A stretch of 22,686 bases of DNA, taken from M55B165 sp964423265. Lineage in GTDB: Bacteria > Actinomycetota > Humimicrobiia > Humimicrobiales > Humimicrobiaceae. Of the stretch, positions 14,901 to 21,609 are shown piece after piece (the stretch's first letter is position 1; every line of letters begins with the position of its first letter). The position numbers were made by a program, and so were the translations under genes. A model generated the notes under the pieces. It was not told the origin of the DNA, did not search any database, and saw only the letters and a program-made list of their open reading frames with translations. Location of the stretch: the NCBI GenBank assembly GCA_964423265.1, contig CAYREF010000031.1, positions 1 through 22,686 of the forward strand. The letters run 5' to 3'.

Positions 14901-15457
14901 TACAACTTCCTCTTTAACAAGTTAGCTCCGTAAACTGCCAGGCCTATTATTATGCCCAATATGATGATATAAATAGGATGTATTTTCAGCCATAAAAGAA
15001 GCGCCAGTGAAGCTAGGGTAATTAATATGCTTACCACTCCCCTTACAGCGCCCCTTCCTATCCTGATTGCAGCTACAATAAGCAGGGATACCACACAAGC
15101 GCCAATCCCCTTAAAAGCTGCCTGCACAACGCCGATATCCATTATGTAAGTAAATACAGTAGCTATTAAGGTAATAATAATAAAAGATGGCAGCACCACC
15201 CCCAGTGTAGCAAAAATAGCGCCAGAATATCCGCTAACCCTAAACCCTATTATTGTAGATGAATTAATGGCTATAGCCCCAGGAAAAGATTGTGATATAG
15301 CCAGGATATCACACATATCCTTATCGGTAATCCATTTCTTCCTCTTGGCAACCTCCCTTTCAATTAAAGGGACCATTGCAAAGCCTCCGCCAAAAGTAAA
15401 GGCCCCTATTTTTAGAAAGATGAGAAAAAGCTGTAATCTTATATTCCTTTTAGCCAT
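14900..15457 (-). CDS. chrA: Chromate transporter, short-chain ChrA-type subunit
   Basis: Partner half of the short-chain CHR transporter, 185 residues with about six membrane segments. It shares the family motifs GGGFAMVPLIEREVAKR and SQSFPGAIAINSSTIIGF with its neighbour, though PGPIAVN is PGAIAIN here. The two proteins are clearly homologous but divergent, as usual for such pairs, which insert with opposite topology. It ends in a basic tail (LLKRKL). It is the first gene of the two-gene operon, with about 300 bases of non-coding DNA upstream, and no regulator gene is adjacent. Confidence 0.93.
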   Translation of the reverse strand: MAKRNIRLQLFLIFLKIGAFTFGGGFAMVPLIEREVAKRKKWITDKDMCDILAISQSFPGAIAINSSTIIGFRVSGYSGAIFATLGVVLPSFIIITLIATVFTYIMDIGVVQAAFKGIGACVVSLLIVAAIRIGRGAVRGVVSILITLASLALLLWLKIHPIYIIILGIIIGLAVYGANLLKRKL

Positions 15458-15761
15458 ACTATAAAAATTTTTATAAATATTGGCTTTATAATATAAATGT
15501 TAATCCATTATTACAAGGTAAACTAGAATTAATGGGCAGAAGTATTTTGGACATTTATACTCCAGTGTCCATAATTTTTAGTAGAAGTTATAAATTATTG
15601 GTGCAAAAATTCCTTCCTTCAATATTCGCAAGCCACCTCTTTACACCAGAGCTAAGGCTCTATGGTTTTTAATATAAAAGCGACCTGCTATTTACGGAAA
15701 TTTCCATCAATGGTTTAATTAATTGTACATTTTATTAAAAGGATAAAAGGAGCAAGCGGCC
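15458..15761. other. Non-coding region of about 300 bases upstream of a small cupin gene, with possible leader structures
   Basis: It divides the minus-strand chrA operon from the plus-strand cupin. No open frame is convincing. Two hairpins stand out on the plus strand: TGGACA/TGTCCA arms at about 15549-15572, and a terminator-like hairpin with T5 at 15646-15670. No gene lies upstream of that terminator on the plus strand, so it may act within a 5' leader of the cupin mRNA or end a small RNA. I recognise no known riboswitch. Confidence 0.4.
15646..15670 (+). terminator. Terminator-like hairpin in the leader of the small cupin gene
   Basis: CC-AGAGC-TAAG-GCTCT-AT-GG-TTTTT: a 5-base stem (15648-15652 with 15657-15661), extended by CC/GG across an AT bulge, then T5 at 15666-15670. 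It lies about 90 bases before the cupin start with no plus-strand gene ahead of it. Confidence 0.45.
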
Positions 15762-16085
15762 ATGCTTGAAAAAATATATAAATTCAGTAGCTCTAACCAA
15801 AAGCTTATTGAAAAAATAGTAAATGATGAAAATGTAAACATAAACCATATGATCCTTCCCCAGGGGGAAAGATTGCCGGTACATAATTCTAATTCCAATG
15901 TTTACCTAATCATAACAAAGGGTGAAATGACTATAGCCCTCCAGGAAGAAAAACCTGCGCTATACGCTACAGGTACTATAGTAAATGTGCCTTTTGATTT
16001 GAAAATGAATATACAGAATAACAGCCCGGAGACACTGGAATTTTTTGTAGTAAAAGCCCCTCACCCCCGGGATATGAAAAAATAA
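15762..16085 (+). CDS. Small cupin-domain protein
   Basis: A 107-residue single-domain cupin, cytosolic, ligand unknown. It shows PQGERLPVHNSNSNVYLIIT followed by KGEMTIAL, a degenerate cupin motif 1 with one His (usually two) and no Glu at the usual spot. VNVPFDLKMNIQNNSPETLE stands where motif 2 has P-x4-H; the His is replaced. Loss of these ligands suggests altered metal binding or none. The start is set by AAAGGAG 9 bases upstream. It is unlike the tandem cupins at the left end of the window. It is a single-gene plus-strand unit, convergent with the nitroreductase, and may be controlled by the hairpin in its leader. Confidence 0.8.
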   Translation: MLEKIYKFSSSNQKLIEKIVNDENVNINHMILPQGERLPVHNSNSNVYLIITKGEMTIALQEEKPALYATGTIVNVPFDLKMNIQNNSPETLEFFVVKAPHPRDMKK

Positions 16086-16160
16086 GGGCAGAAGCAGAGC
16101 TGGGAAATATAATTAAACTTCCCCTTCTACTTCACTGGCTCTGTTATGCTGTCAACCAAC

Positions 16161-16697
16161 CTATTTTATTATCAGAATCTTATCGAGGGACAGCCTTTTT
16201 CTAGGCTTCGGGGTAAATCCGGCTTCAGCATATCCAGCCGCCAGTATCGCATTCATATTCCATCCCAGCGGTAGATTAAGAATCTTTTTTACCTTTTTGC
16301 TGTTAAACCAGCCTACCCAGCAAGTGGATATCCCTAATTCTTCAGCTTCCAGCACTATATGTTCCATAGCAATAGAACAATCAATAATATGATAAGGAAC
16401 TCTAGATATTGCTTCACCCAGATAATGGGTAATTATGCTACTGCGGGCAGTACACCCTGTTATCAAAAGGGGCGCAGTTATAGCCCACCTGTTTATTATC
16501 CCTAAAGCATCTTTTGTTATCCGCTCTATTAGGTCCTTTTTAGTAATGGCTACAAATCTCCACGGCTGCCTATTTGATGCTGATGGAGCAAGCCTGGCAG
16601 CTTCAATAATTTTTTTAATTTTGCCAGGTTCAACTTTCCTTGCCTGGAATTTCCTAATGCTTCTTCTTCTTTTTATTACTTCAAATACACTTCCCAT
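16161..16697 (-). CDS. Nitroreductase-family FMN-dependent oxidoreductase
   Basis: Flavoprotein of 178 residues using NAD(P)H, probably a dimer in the cytosol. Family marks are IKRRRSIRKFQ (FMN phosphate contacts), ARLAPSASNRQPWRFVAI (flavin binding), and LEAEELGISTCWVGWF and GWNMNAILAAGYAE near the C-terminus. The natural substrate is not predictable; relatives reduce nitro compounds, quinones or enones, or dehydrogenate and dehalogenate. No iron-sulfur cluster cysteines of the ferredoxin-fused type are present. The gene is single, convergent with the cupin; the ribosome site is weak. Confidence 0.92.
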   Translation of the reverse strand: MGSVFEVIKRRRSIRKFQARKVEPGKIKKIIEAARLAPSASNRQPWRFVAITKKDLIERITKDALGIINRWAITAPLLITGCTARSSIITHYLGEAISRVPYHIIDCSIAMEHIVLEAEELGISTCWVGWFNSKKVKKILNLPLGWNMNAILAAGYAEAGFTPKPRKRLSLDKILIIK

Positions 16698-16789
16698 ATT
16701 ACCAATTCCATATAAGGTTAACAGGCTTTAAAAAATTATAGCAAAAACCTGGCTCTCCTTTAAACATTGTAGATTTAGGCCAATTCTTT

Positions 16790-17476
16790 TTAGTGGTCTT
16801 CCACCATATCTATAAATAAGCCGTGCCAGTTATGGTGCCAGACCTGCCCGCTAAAGCCGTTAACGCTAAGCATTCCAGCTATCTTTCCATCCGCAGTTAA
16901 CGTGTGTATGGTATAATAGCCATAAAATTTTTCTGCTTCCTCAGAAACTTCTTCCCCTTTATTTGTTTTTAAAAGATAGCTTTCAGCAAGCTCTAATGCT
17001 TTTTCCTCGCTTATTGTCATTTCTATATTATCCCTGGTAAGCGGAATGCTTTGATGTATGCCGTATTTTAGGTTCCACATCATATTTGGCCCGTATTCTG
17101 AAAACACAGCACCGCTGCTTTTATCTACCAGCAGCTCCATGGCTCCTATTCCGGAATCCTTTTCCTCCAATTCTATATAGAAGTTGCGGGAAAATTCCAT
17201 TATCTCAGCTATCTCTAAATTATCCATGTTATTTTTTTCAAGATAACTTTTTGTTAATTTCCTTACCTTGCTAAAAGTAAGTTCCTCTGTAGCTTCTGTT
17301 TTCCATCCCCTGCTCATATGGCTTATATCTTCGGAACAGAACCTATATCCCTGCCCAGCGCCAAAGTTTGTTATTTCCAGGCCTGAGCTTGCTACAAATG
17401 AAATAACCACCAGTCCGGTAATGCCTATAATTATAAGGGTAATTGAAGATATAAGAATTTTCTTTAAACCATTCAT
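16790..17476 (-). CDS. Membrane-anchored PepSY-like protein
   Basis: A 228-residue protein with one N-terminal membrane segment (about residues 6-32) and an extracytoplasmic remainder. That part contains two PepSY-like repeats: residues about 68-135 (LTFSKVRKLTKSYLEKNN and YIELEEKDSGIGAMELLVDK, then GAVFSEYGPNMMWN), and about 155-225 (ISEEKALELAESYLLKTN and GYYTIHTLTADGKIAGMLSV, then NGFSGQVWHHNWHG). The family is thought to modulate peptidases or act in envelope stress, and such proteins often sit next to SHOCT proteins. Met and His residues near the C-terminus (MMWN, HHNWH) could bind metal, which is speculative. The ATG immediately follows the TAG of the SHOCT gene, so the two are one operon. 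Confidence 0.75.
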   Translation of the reverse strand: MNGLKKILISSITLIIIGITGLVVISFVASSGLEITNFGAGQGYRFCSEDISHMSRGWKTEATEELTFSKVRKLTKSYLEKNNMDNLEIAEIMEFSRNFYIELEEKDSGIGAMELLVDKSSGAVFSEYGPNMMWNLKYGIHQSIPLTRDNIEMTISEEKALELAESYLLKTNKGEEVSEEAEKFYGYYTIHTLTADGKIAGMLSVNGFSGQVWHHNWHGLFIDMVEDH

Positions 17477-17728
17477 CTAACTTATATCCTTTTTTATGTT
17501 TTCATATTCTTCCCTGGCAATTTCTCCCTTTGCATATCTCTGCTTAAGGATTTCTAAAGCATTGCCTTTATTGAGATTTTCTCCAGGATAATTAGCCCTT
17601 TTTACCAGCCAGACTACAAGCAGTATAATCCCTATTATAATGGCTATAATAAATACAAACACTAATATCACCCATATAAATCCCCAGCCTCCGAAGAAGC
17701 CTCCCATCATATTCGGCCACATCATCAT
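17477..17728 (-). CDS. Small membrane protein with SHOCT domain
   Basis: An 83-residue protein with a Met/Gly/Trp-rich start (MMMWPNMMGGFFGGWG), one long hydrophobic segment (residues about 17-43), a short linker, and a C-terminal SHOCT motif (ALEILKQRYAKGEIAREEYE). SHOCT domains are thought to mediate oligomerisation. It is the first gene of the pair with the PepSY-like protein. The upstream region carries nested palindromes (17749-17774), so expression is probably regulated, perhaps by a metal or stress sensor. Confidence 0.88.
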   Translation of the reverse strand: MMMWPNMMGGFFGGWGFIWVILVFVFIIAIIIGIILLVVWLVKRANYPGENLNKGNALEILKQRYAKGEIAREEYENIKKDIS

Positions 17729-17748
17729 TTTAATCCTCCATTTTAATT

Positions 17749-17774
17749 AATACTATTACTATAGTATTAGTAAT
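17749..17774. promoter_or_regulatory. Nested palindromes upstream of the SHOCT/PepSY operon
   Basis: AATACTAT-TACT-ATAGTATT (17749-17768) overlaps ATTACTA-TAGTAT-TAGTAAT (17755-17774), and both contain the perfect palindrome TACTATAGTA (17757-17766). They lie 21-46 bases before the ATG. Two overlapping dyads with related half-sites suggest a dimeric repressor such as the BlaI/CopY or ArsR type. No such regulator is encoded in the window. Confidence 0.5.
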
Positions 17775-17793
17775 GTTATTCTATTTATTCCAG

Positions 17794-17810
17794 TTTTGCA
17801 AGATGCAAAA
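17794..17810. repeat. Hairpin between the SHOCT and mntP genes
   Basis: TTTTGCA-AGA-TGCAAAA is a perfect 7-base stem with a 3-base loop, flanked by a second pair of arms, CTATTT (17781-17786) and AAATAG (17811-17816). It lies downstream of the minus-strand mntP gene and may end its transcript. A T6 run follows only on the plus strand (17818-17823). Confidence 0.35.
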
Positions 17811-17865
17811 AAATAGATTTTTTATAAGGAGACTTTGTCTGGATATAGTGAAGTGAAGTTCTTTT

Positions 17866-18417
17866 TTACATTAAGTGTTCAATTAATATTTTTATGCCTA
17901 TACCTATCAATATAATTCCCCCAACTGCTTCTACCTTGCTTTCAAAAAAATGGCCCAGCCTGTGGCCGATAAAATAACCGGCAATTGAGAATATAAAGGC
18001 AAAAATTCCAATAATACCTACAGACAGTAAAAGCTGCATATCCAAAAGCGAGAAGCTTATCCCCACTGCTAATGCATCAATGCTGGTAGCAACTGAAAGC
18101 AGCAACAGGGTTGGTGTTTCAAGCAAATTTAGTTTCTTCCTTTTGCCGGCATCCTTAAATGCTTCATAAATCATTTTAATACCAATAATAAAGAGAAGGC
18201 CAAAAGCCACCCAATGGTCAAACCGTTCTATTAAGCTTTTAAAGCTAAAACCTATAAGCCAGCCAATAAGCGGCATTACTGCCTGAAAAAAACCAAACCA
18301 AAGTGCTACCCTTAAAGCATTTAACAGCCCGGGCTTTTTGCTGTTGGCCCCTCCGGCAATGGAAACTGCAAAACAGTCCATGGCCAGGCTTGTAGATATT
18401 AGAAGTATGTTTAGCAT
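17866..18417 (-). CDS. mntP: Manganese efflux pump MntP
   Basis: Inner-membrane Mn(II) exporter, 183 residues with six membrane segments, the usual size. Two repeated acidic membrane motifs typical of MntP are present: STSLAMDCFAVSIAGG near the start and SVATSIDALAVGISFSLL at about residue 108, each with the Asp needed for metal transport. It lies 44 bases after the SDR gene on the same strand and is probably co-transcribed. The gap is too short for a yybP-ykoY manganese riboswitch, which often precedes mntP, and I see none. No strong ribosome site precedes the ATG. Confidence 0.93.
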   Translation of the reverse strand: MLNILLISTSLAMDCFAVSIAGGANSKKPGLLNALRVALWFGFFQAVMPLIGWLIGFSFKSLIERFDHWVAFGLLFIIGIKMIYEAFKDAGKRKKLNLLETPTLLLLSVATSIDALAVGISFSLLDMQLLLSVGIIGIFAFIFSIAGYFIGHRLGHFFESKVEAVGGIILIGIGIKILIEHLM

Positions 18418-18461
18418 GCATACCCAATCTATAAGGTAAGGTTATTGTTTGATAAACAACC

Positions 18462-19214
18462 CTATTGAGCCCTGTATCCGCCATCAATAGCAAATGACGC
18501 ACCTGTTACCCAGGTAGATTCATCAGAAGCTAAATATACGCAGGGCCATCCAATATCTTCAGGCTGGCCAATTCTGCCAACCGGATGCATATCAATTATT
18601 TCATCCATCATTTTCAGCCTTACATCTTTTGTCCTGTCAGTTAAAACCCAGCCGGGGCAAACTGCATTTACTCTTATATTATCTTTAGCAAAATCTAAGG
18701 CCATGCTTTTGACTAAGCCTTCCTGTGCAGCCTTAGTGGAATTGTAGCAGCCAGTACCCTGTTGGCCAATATGTGCAGATATAGAAGAAATCATAATTAT
18801 AGAACCCCCGCCTGCTTTTCTCATTTCTGGTATTGCATATTTTGAAGCAAGCCAGGTACCCTTGACATTAATTGCAAAATATTCTTCCCACTCATCCTCA
18901 GTCATATTCTCAGCAGTAAATTCCCTGGCAGGATTCTTGCCCGCATTATTAACTAATACATCAATTTTTCCAAATCTTTTTACAGTCTGGCTTACCAGCT
19001 CTGCAGCATCCCCTCTTTTTGTAACATCACAAACAATGCCCATAGCTTCTCCATCTTTTTTTAATTCTTCTACAGTTTTATCCAGTTCCTGTTTGGTCCT
19101 TGAGCATATTGCAACTTTAGCGCCTTCTTTTACAAATACTTCTGCAATTCCCTTGCCTACACCAGTAGAGCCACCAGTTATTATAGCCACCTTTCCTTTT
19201 AATCTTCCACCCAT
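18462..19214 (-). CDS. SDR-family NAD(P)-dependent oxidoreductase
   Basis: Classical short-chain dehydrogenase/reductase, 250 residues, cytosolic. It has TGGSTGVGKG (cofactor binding, TGxxxGxG), NNAG, the catalytic Ser in ISSISAH, and YNSTK (catalytic Tyr and Lys). PGWV follows, and the typical end is SFAIDGGYRAQ. CSRT after the second strand suggests NADP(H) preference. The substrate is unknown; relatives include sugar and polyol dehydrogenases, gluconate 5-dehydrogenases and 3-oxoacyl-ACP reductases. Given the sugar genes to the left, a sugar or polyol substrate is possible. It is transcribed ahead of mntP and diverges from the GlcG-like gene. GGAGGAT lies before the start. Confidence 0.93.
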   Translation of the reverse strand: MGGRLKGKVAIITGGSTGVGKGIAEVFVKEGAKVAICSRTKQELDKTVEELKKDGEAMGIVCDVTKRGDAAELVSQTVKRFGKIDVLVNNAGKNPAREFTAENMTEDEWEEYFAINVKGTWLASKYAIPEMRKAGGGSIIMISSISAHIGQQGTGCYNSTKAAQEGLVKSMALDFAKDNIRVNAVCPGWVLTDRTKDVRLKMMDEIIDMHPVGRIGQPEDIGWPCVYLASDESTWVTGASFAIDGGYRAQ

Positions 19215-19374
19215 CTATCCTCCTATTTGGATAATAAAAATTTTAATAAATTATACTATAAAGTGAATAAGAATTTAATATAATAAAAATTACATTGAAT
19301 TTTTTTCCTTTTGCATTTTCATGCTTTTTACTTTAAAGTATCCCGAAATAAACTTTGTAATAATAATTCCTGAT

Positions 19375-19380
19375 GGGAGG
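19375..19380 (+). promoter_or_regulatory. Ribosome binding site deciding the GlcG-like start
   Basis: GGGAGG lies 3 bases before ATG 19384 and 6 before ATG 19387. The in-frame ATG at 19321 has no such site and would add 21 residues absent from the family. Confidence 0.6.
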
Positions 19381-19383
19381 CAA

Positions 19384-19815
19384 ATGATGAGAACCGTAAA
19401 AACTTTAGACCTTGCAGACGCTAAAAAAGCTATTAGCGCTATGGAAAAGAAAGCAAATTCTTTGTCTATAAATCTTTGTTTCTGCATAGTGGACGCAATG
19501 AATAATGTTATAATACTTGAACAAATGGATGATTCATATGTGCATTCTATAAACCTATCCAAGGCTAAGGCAACTACCGCAGTAAGCCTTAAAGACTCCA
19601 CTGAAATTGCAGGTAAACTAATAAAAGAGTTAGAAATTGAAACATCTTATTGGGCCGGAGGCTGCGAAACAGGGTTTAAGGGTGGAATACCAGTTTATGA
19701 AAACAAAGATGCCACAGCGCCAATGGGAGCCATAGGAGTAAGCGGCGGGACCGAAGACCAGGACCAGGAAATTGCTTTACTGGGTTTGGAAGCCATGGGA
19801 TATATTACCAAATAA
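19384..19815 (+). CDS. GlcG/HbpS-like (heme-degrading-like, PduO C-terminal type) protein
   Basis: A 144-residue alpha/beta protein of the GlcG/HbpS family, found in glycolate, propanediol and sugar operons and as heme-binding HbpS. The product begins TVKTLDLADAKKAISAMEKK and contains CFCIVDAMNNVIILEQMDD, LSKAKATTAVSLKDST, FKGGIPVYEN and PMGAIGVSGG, then TEDQDQEIALLGLEAM. The function is not established; small-molecule or cofactor binding is likely. It diverges from the SDR gene across 169 AT-rich bases, so the two may be co-regulated. Its stop is only 4 bases from the stop of the convergent MFS gene. ATG 19387 is an equally good start. Confidence 0.9.
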   Translation: MMRTVKTLDLADAKKAISAMEKKANSLSINLCFCIVDAMNNVIILEQMDDSYVHSINLSKAKATTAVSLKDSTEIAGKLIKELEIETSYWAGGCETGFKGGIPVYENKDATAPMGAIGVSGGTEDQDQEIALLGLEAMGYITK

Positions 19816-19819
19816 CCGC

Positions 19820-21022
19820 CTATAATTTATTTTTAGCGGAATAGGCAGCTTCTTTTCTATAAACTATTATAGCTATGACCAAAAGAGCTAAAAGCAAGGC
19901 AATATCTATATACAGCACACTATTTTTAGAAAAATTTTCAGAAAAATAGCCGCTCAGGTACTGGAAGATTATAACGCCCATATACCCGCACGCATGCAAA
20001 AAACTGGATACTGCATTTGAATGCTCTGATCCTACATCCATGCCTATAGAAAAAGTCAATGAAAAATTTCCTGCAATGTTTATCCCAAATAAAAAAATTA
20101 ATATTACCTTTGCCAGTAAGTCAGTAACAACCAGCACTAGAATAAGTAAAACAAAAGAAAAAAATATGCTAATTATCAGCAACTTTTTTTCATTGAAAAA
20201 CCTTACCAAATAATTCTTAAAAAACATCCCTACCAGGGTAGCAATAGCAAAAAAAGCCAGGATTAACGCCCCTATGCTCAATCTAATATCAAGAATGGTA
20301 AAGTAAGAAGTAAGCCAGGTATAAAAAGTTTTGATAGTGGAGATGTAGAGCAAGGTCATAAGCCCGCATAAAATTATCAGGGGTTTTAGTACAATATTTT
20401 TGTAAGCCTCCAAATTTATCCGAGGAGTCTTGTCTTTAGGTATCCTTAGAAACACTAAAATAACTATCAGGATAATCTGCAATAAAACCATGTATGCAAA
20501 CAACACCTGCCATCTAGTTTCCAATACAGCCACCATGCTGACGATCAAGGGGGCAATTATTGCGCCGACAGTTAGGCCAATATTTACCTGCAGGATATTT
20601 TTGGACTTATCCTCAAAATAATGGTTGCCCACTATCGACATGGTACTTACAGCTAATGTGCCTATTCCGAGTTGGAGCAGGCAATAAAAAAGAGTAAATA
20701 GAATATAAGAGTATGAAAAAAATAGGCCAAAACTTGCAGCAATTACAAGCAGGCCACCCCCAAACATTACTTTTTTAAAACCGTATACATCAATTAAAAA
20801 TCCGGTGGTTAGGGCAGTAAGCAGCAAAGCAAAACTGCCAATAGAAATGGCCAGCCCAATATAGTCCAGCCCCACCCTCAAGTCTGCAGCAATAAGGGGA
20901 ATCAGGGGACCTACTAGATTCATCACTATCCCTAGCATCAATCTCTGGGATAATGAAAAAAATAGCATGCTTCTGCTTCTTGCCAGTTTATTATTGCTTA
21001 TAAATTTTTTTATTTTTTTCAT
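19820..21022 (-). CDS. MFS transporter
   Basis: Major facilitator superfamily permease, about 400 residues from the ATG at 21022, with twelve predicted membrane segments. The loop 2-3 motif is GFLIDVYGFKKVMFGGG, a variant of GxLaDrxGrk. The substrate is not predictable. The frame is open upstream to 21196, adding 58 residues with a hydrophobic stretch (YLALVAVTGSAVIWGIY), but this overlaps the next gene and MFS proteins normally begin with about 20 residues before helix 1. MKKIKKFISNNKLARSRS fits that. No good ribosome site precedes 21022, so the start is uncertain. It follows the small membrane protein gene on the same strand. Confidence 0.85.
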   Translation of the reverse strand: MKKIKKFISNNKLARSRSMLFFSLSQRLMLGIVMNLVGPLIPLIAADLRVGLDYIGLAISIGSFALLLTALTTGFLIDVYGFKKVMFGGGLLVIAASFGLFFSYSYILFTLFYCLLQLGIGTLAVSTMSIVGNHYFEDKSKNILQVNIGLTVGAIIAPLIVSMVAVLETRWQVLFAYMVLLQIILIVILVFLRIPKDKTPRINLEAYKNIVLKPLIILCGLMTLLYISTIKTFYTWLTSYFTILDIRLSIGALILAFFAIATLVGMFFKNYLVRFFNEKKLLIISIFFSFVLLILVLVVTDLLAKVILIFLFGINIAGNFSLTFSIGMDVGSEHSNAVSSFLHACGYMGVIIFQYLSGYFSENFSKNSVLYIDIALLLALLVIAIIVYRKEAAYSAKNKL

Positions 21023-21129
21023 ATCTGAAAAACTTAAGTAAGAGATTGAGATATGATAACATTTATCCGGTTTTAGATAAATTCCCCATATAACTGCAGA
21101 CCCTGTTACAGCAACCAGCGCCAGATATT

Positions 21130-21555
21130 CTATTTCTTTTTTCCTTTTATTTTCGAAAGGTTCACCATACAGCCAATGCTCCCGGCAATAAAGCAAATGG
21201 GAGCCACAAAATTTCCAATTGCAAAGAAAAAATAATCCCCCATTACAGCAGAAATTAAATTGTGAATAAATATCCCCAGAATGGTTGCAATAGTAGAAGA
21301 ACCGGTAATTATCAAAAAAATTTTTAACGCCCCTTTTATCTTCTCTTTTAAGGTTAAGACAATAAGGGTGATACCCAACATTAGAAATATTGAATAAACA
21401 AATAAGAAAAGGAATCTGGAATATCCCCTAAAAGGCGGAAAAACAGAAGAAAGCAAAAACATGAAAAACATTATTAAAAAAAGGGAAAACAGTATCCAGA
21501 ATACAGTAATAGATATTGAAGAATCCGGGTTAAGTTTTTTACTTGAATAATTCAT
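21130..21555 (-). CDS. Small four-helix membrane protein, hypothetical
   Basis: A 141-residue protein with four hydrophobic segments (about residues 16-38, 48-68, 78-98, 108-130) and a basic C-terminus (SKIKGKKK). I recall similar small proteins in anaerobes annotated only as hypothetical, with a conserved histidine in helix 3 (GIFIHNLISAV). No catalytic motif is visible. It lies between two MFS transporter genes on the same strand, which suggests an operon, but a functional link is unproven. The ATG at 21555 follows AAGGGGCTTTATG, an acceptable ribosome site. Confidence 0.75.
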   Translation of the reverse strand: MNYSSKKLNPDSSISITVFWILFSLFLIMFFMFLLSSVFPPFRGYSRFLFLFVYSIFLMLGITLIVLTLKEKIKGALKIFLIITGSSTIATILGIFIHNLISAVMGDYFFFAIGNFVAPICFIAGSIGCMVNLSKIKGKKK

Positions 21556-21609
21556 AAAGCCCCTTACAATCTTATAAATAATAATTTAAGCAGCAGGAGA
21601 TCTTTTCTT

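Noticed and set aside
18418..18461. yybP-ykoY manganese riboswitch before mntP
   Set aside because: Only 44 bases separate mntP from the upstream SDR gene, too few for the element, and no matching structure is visible.
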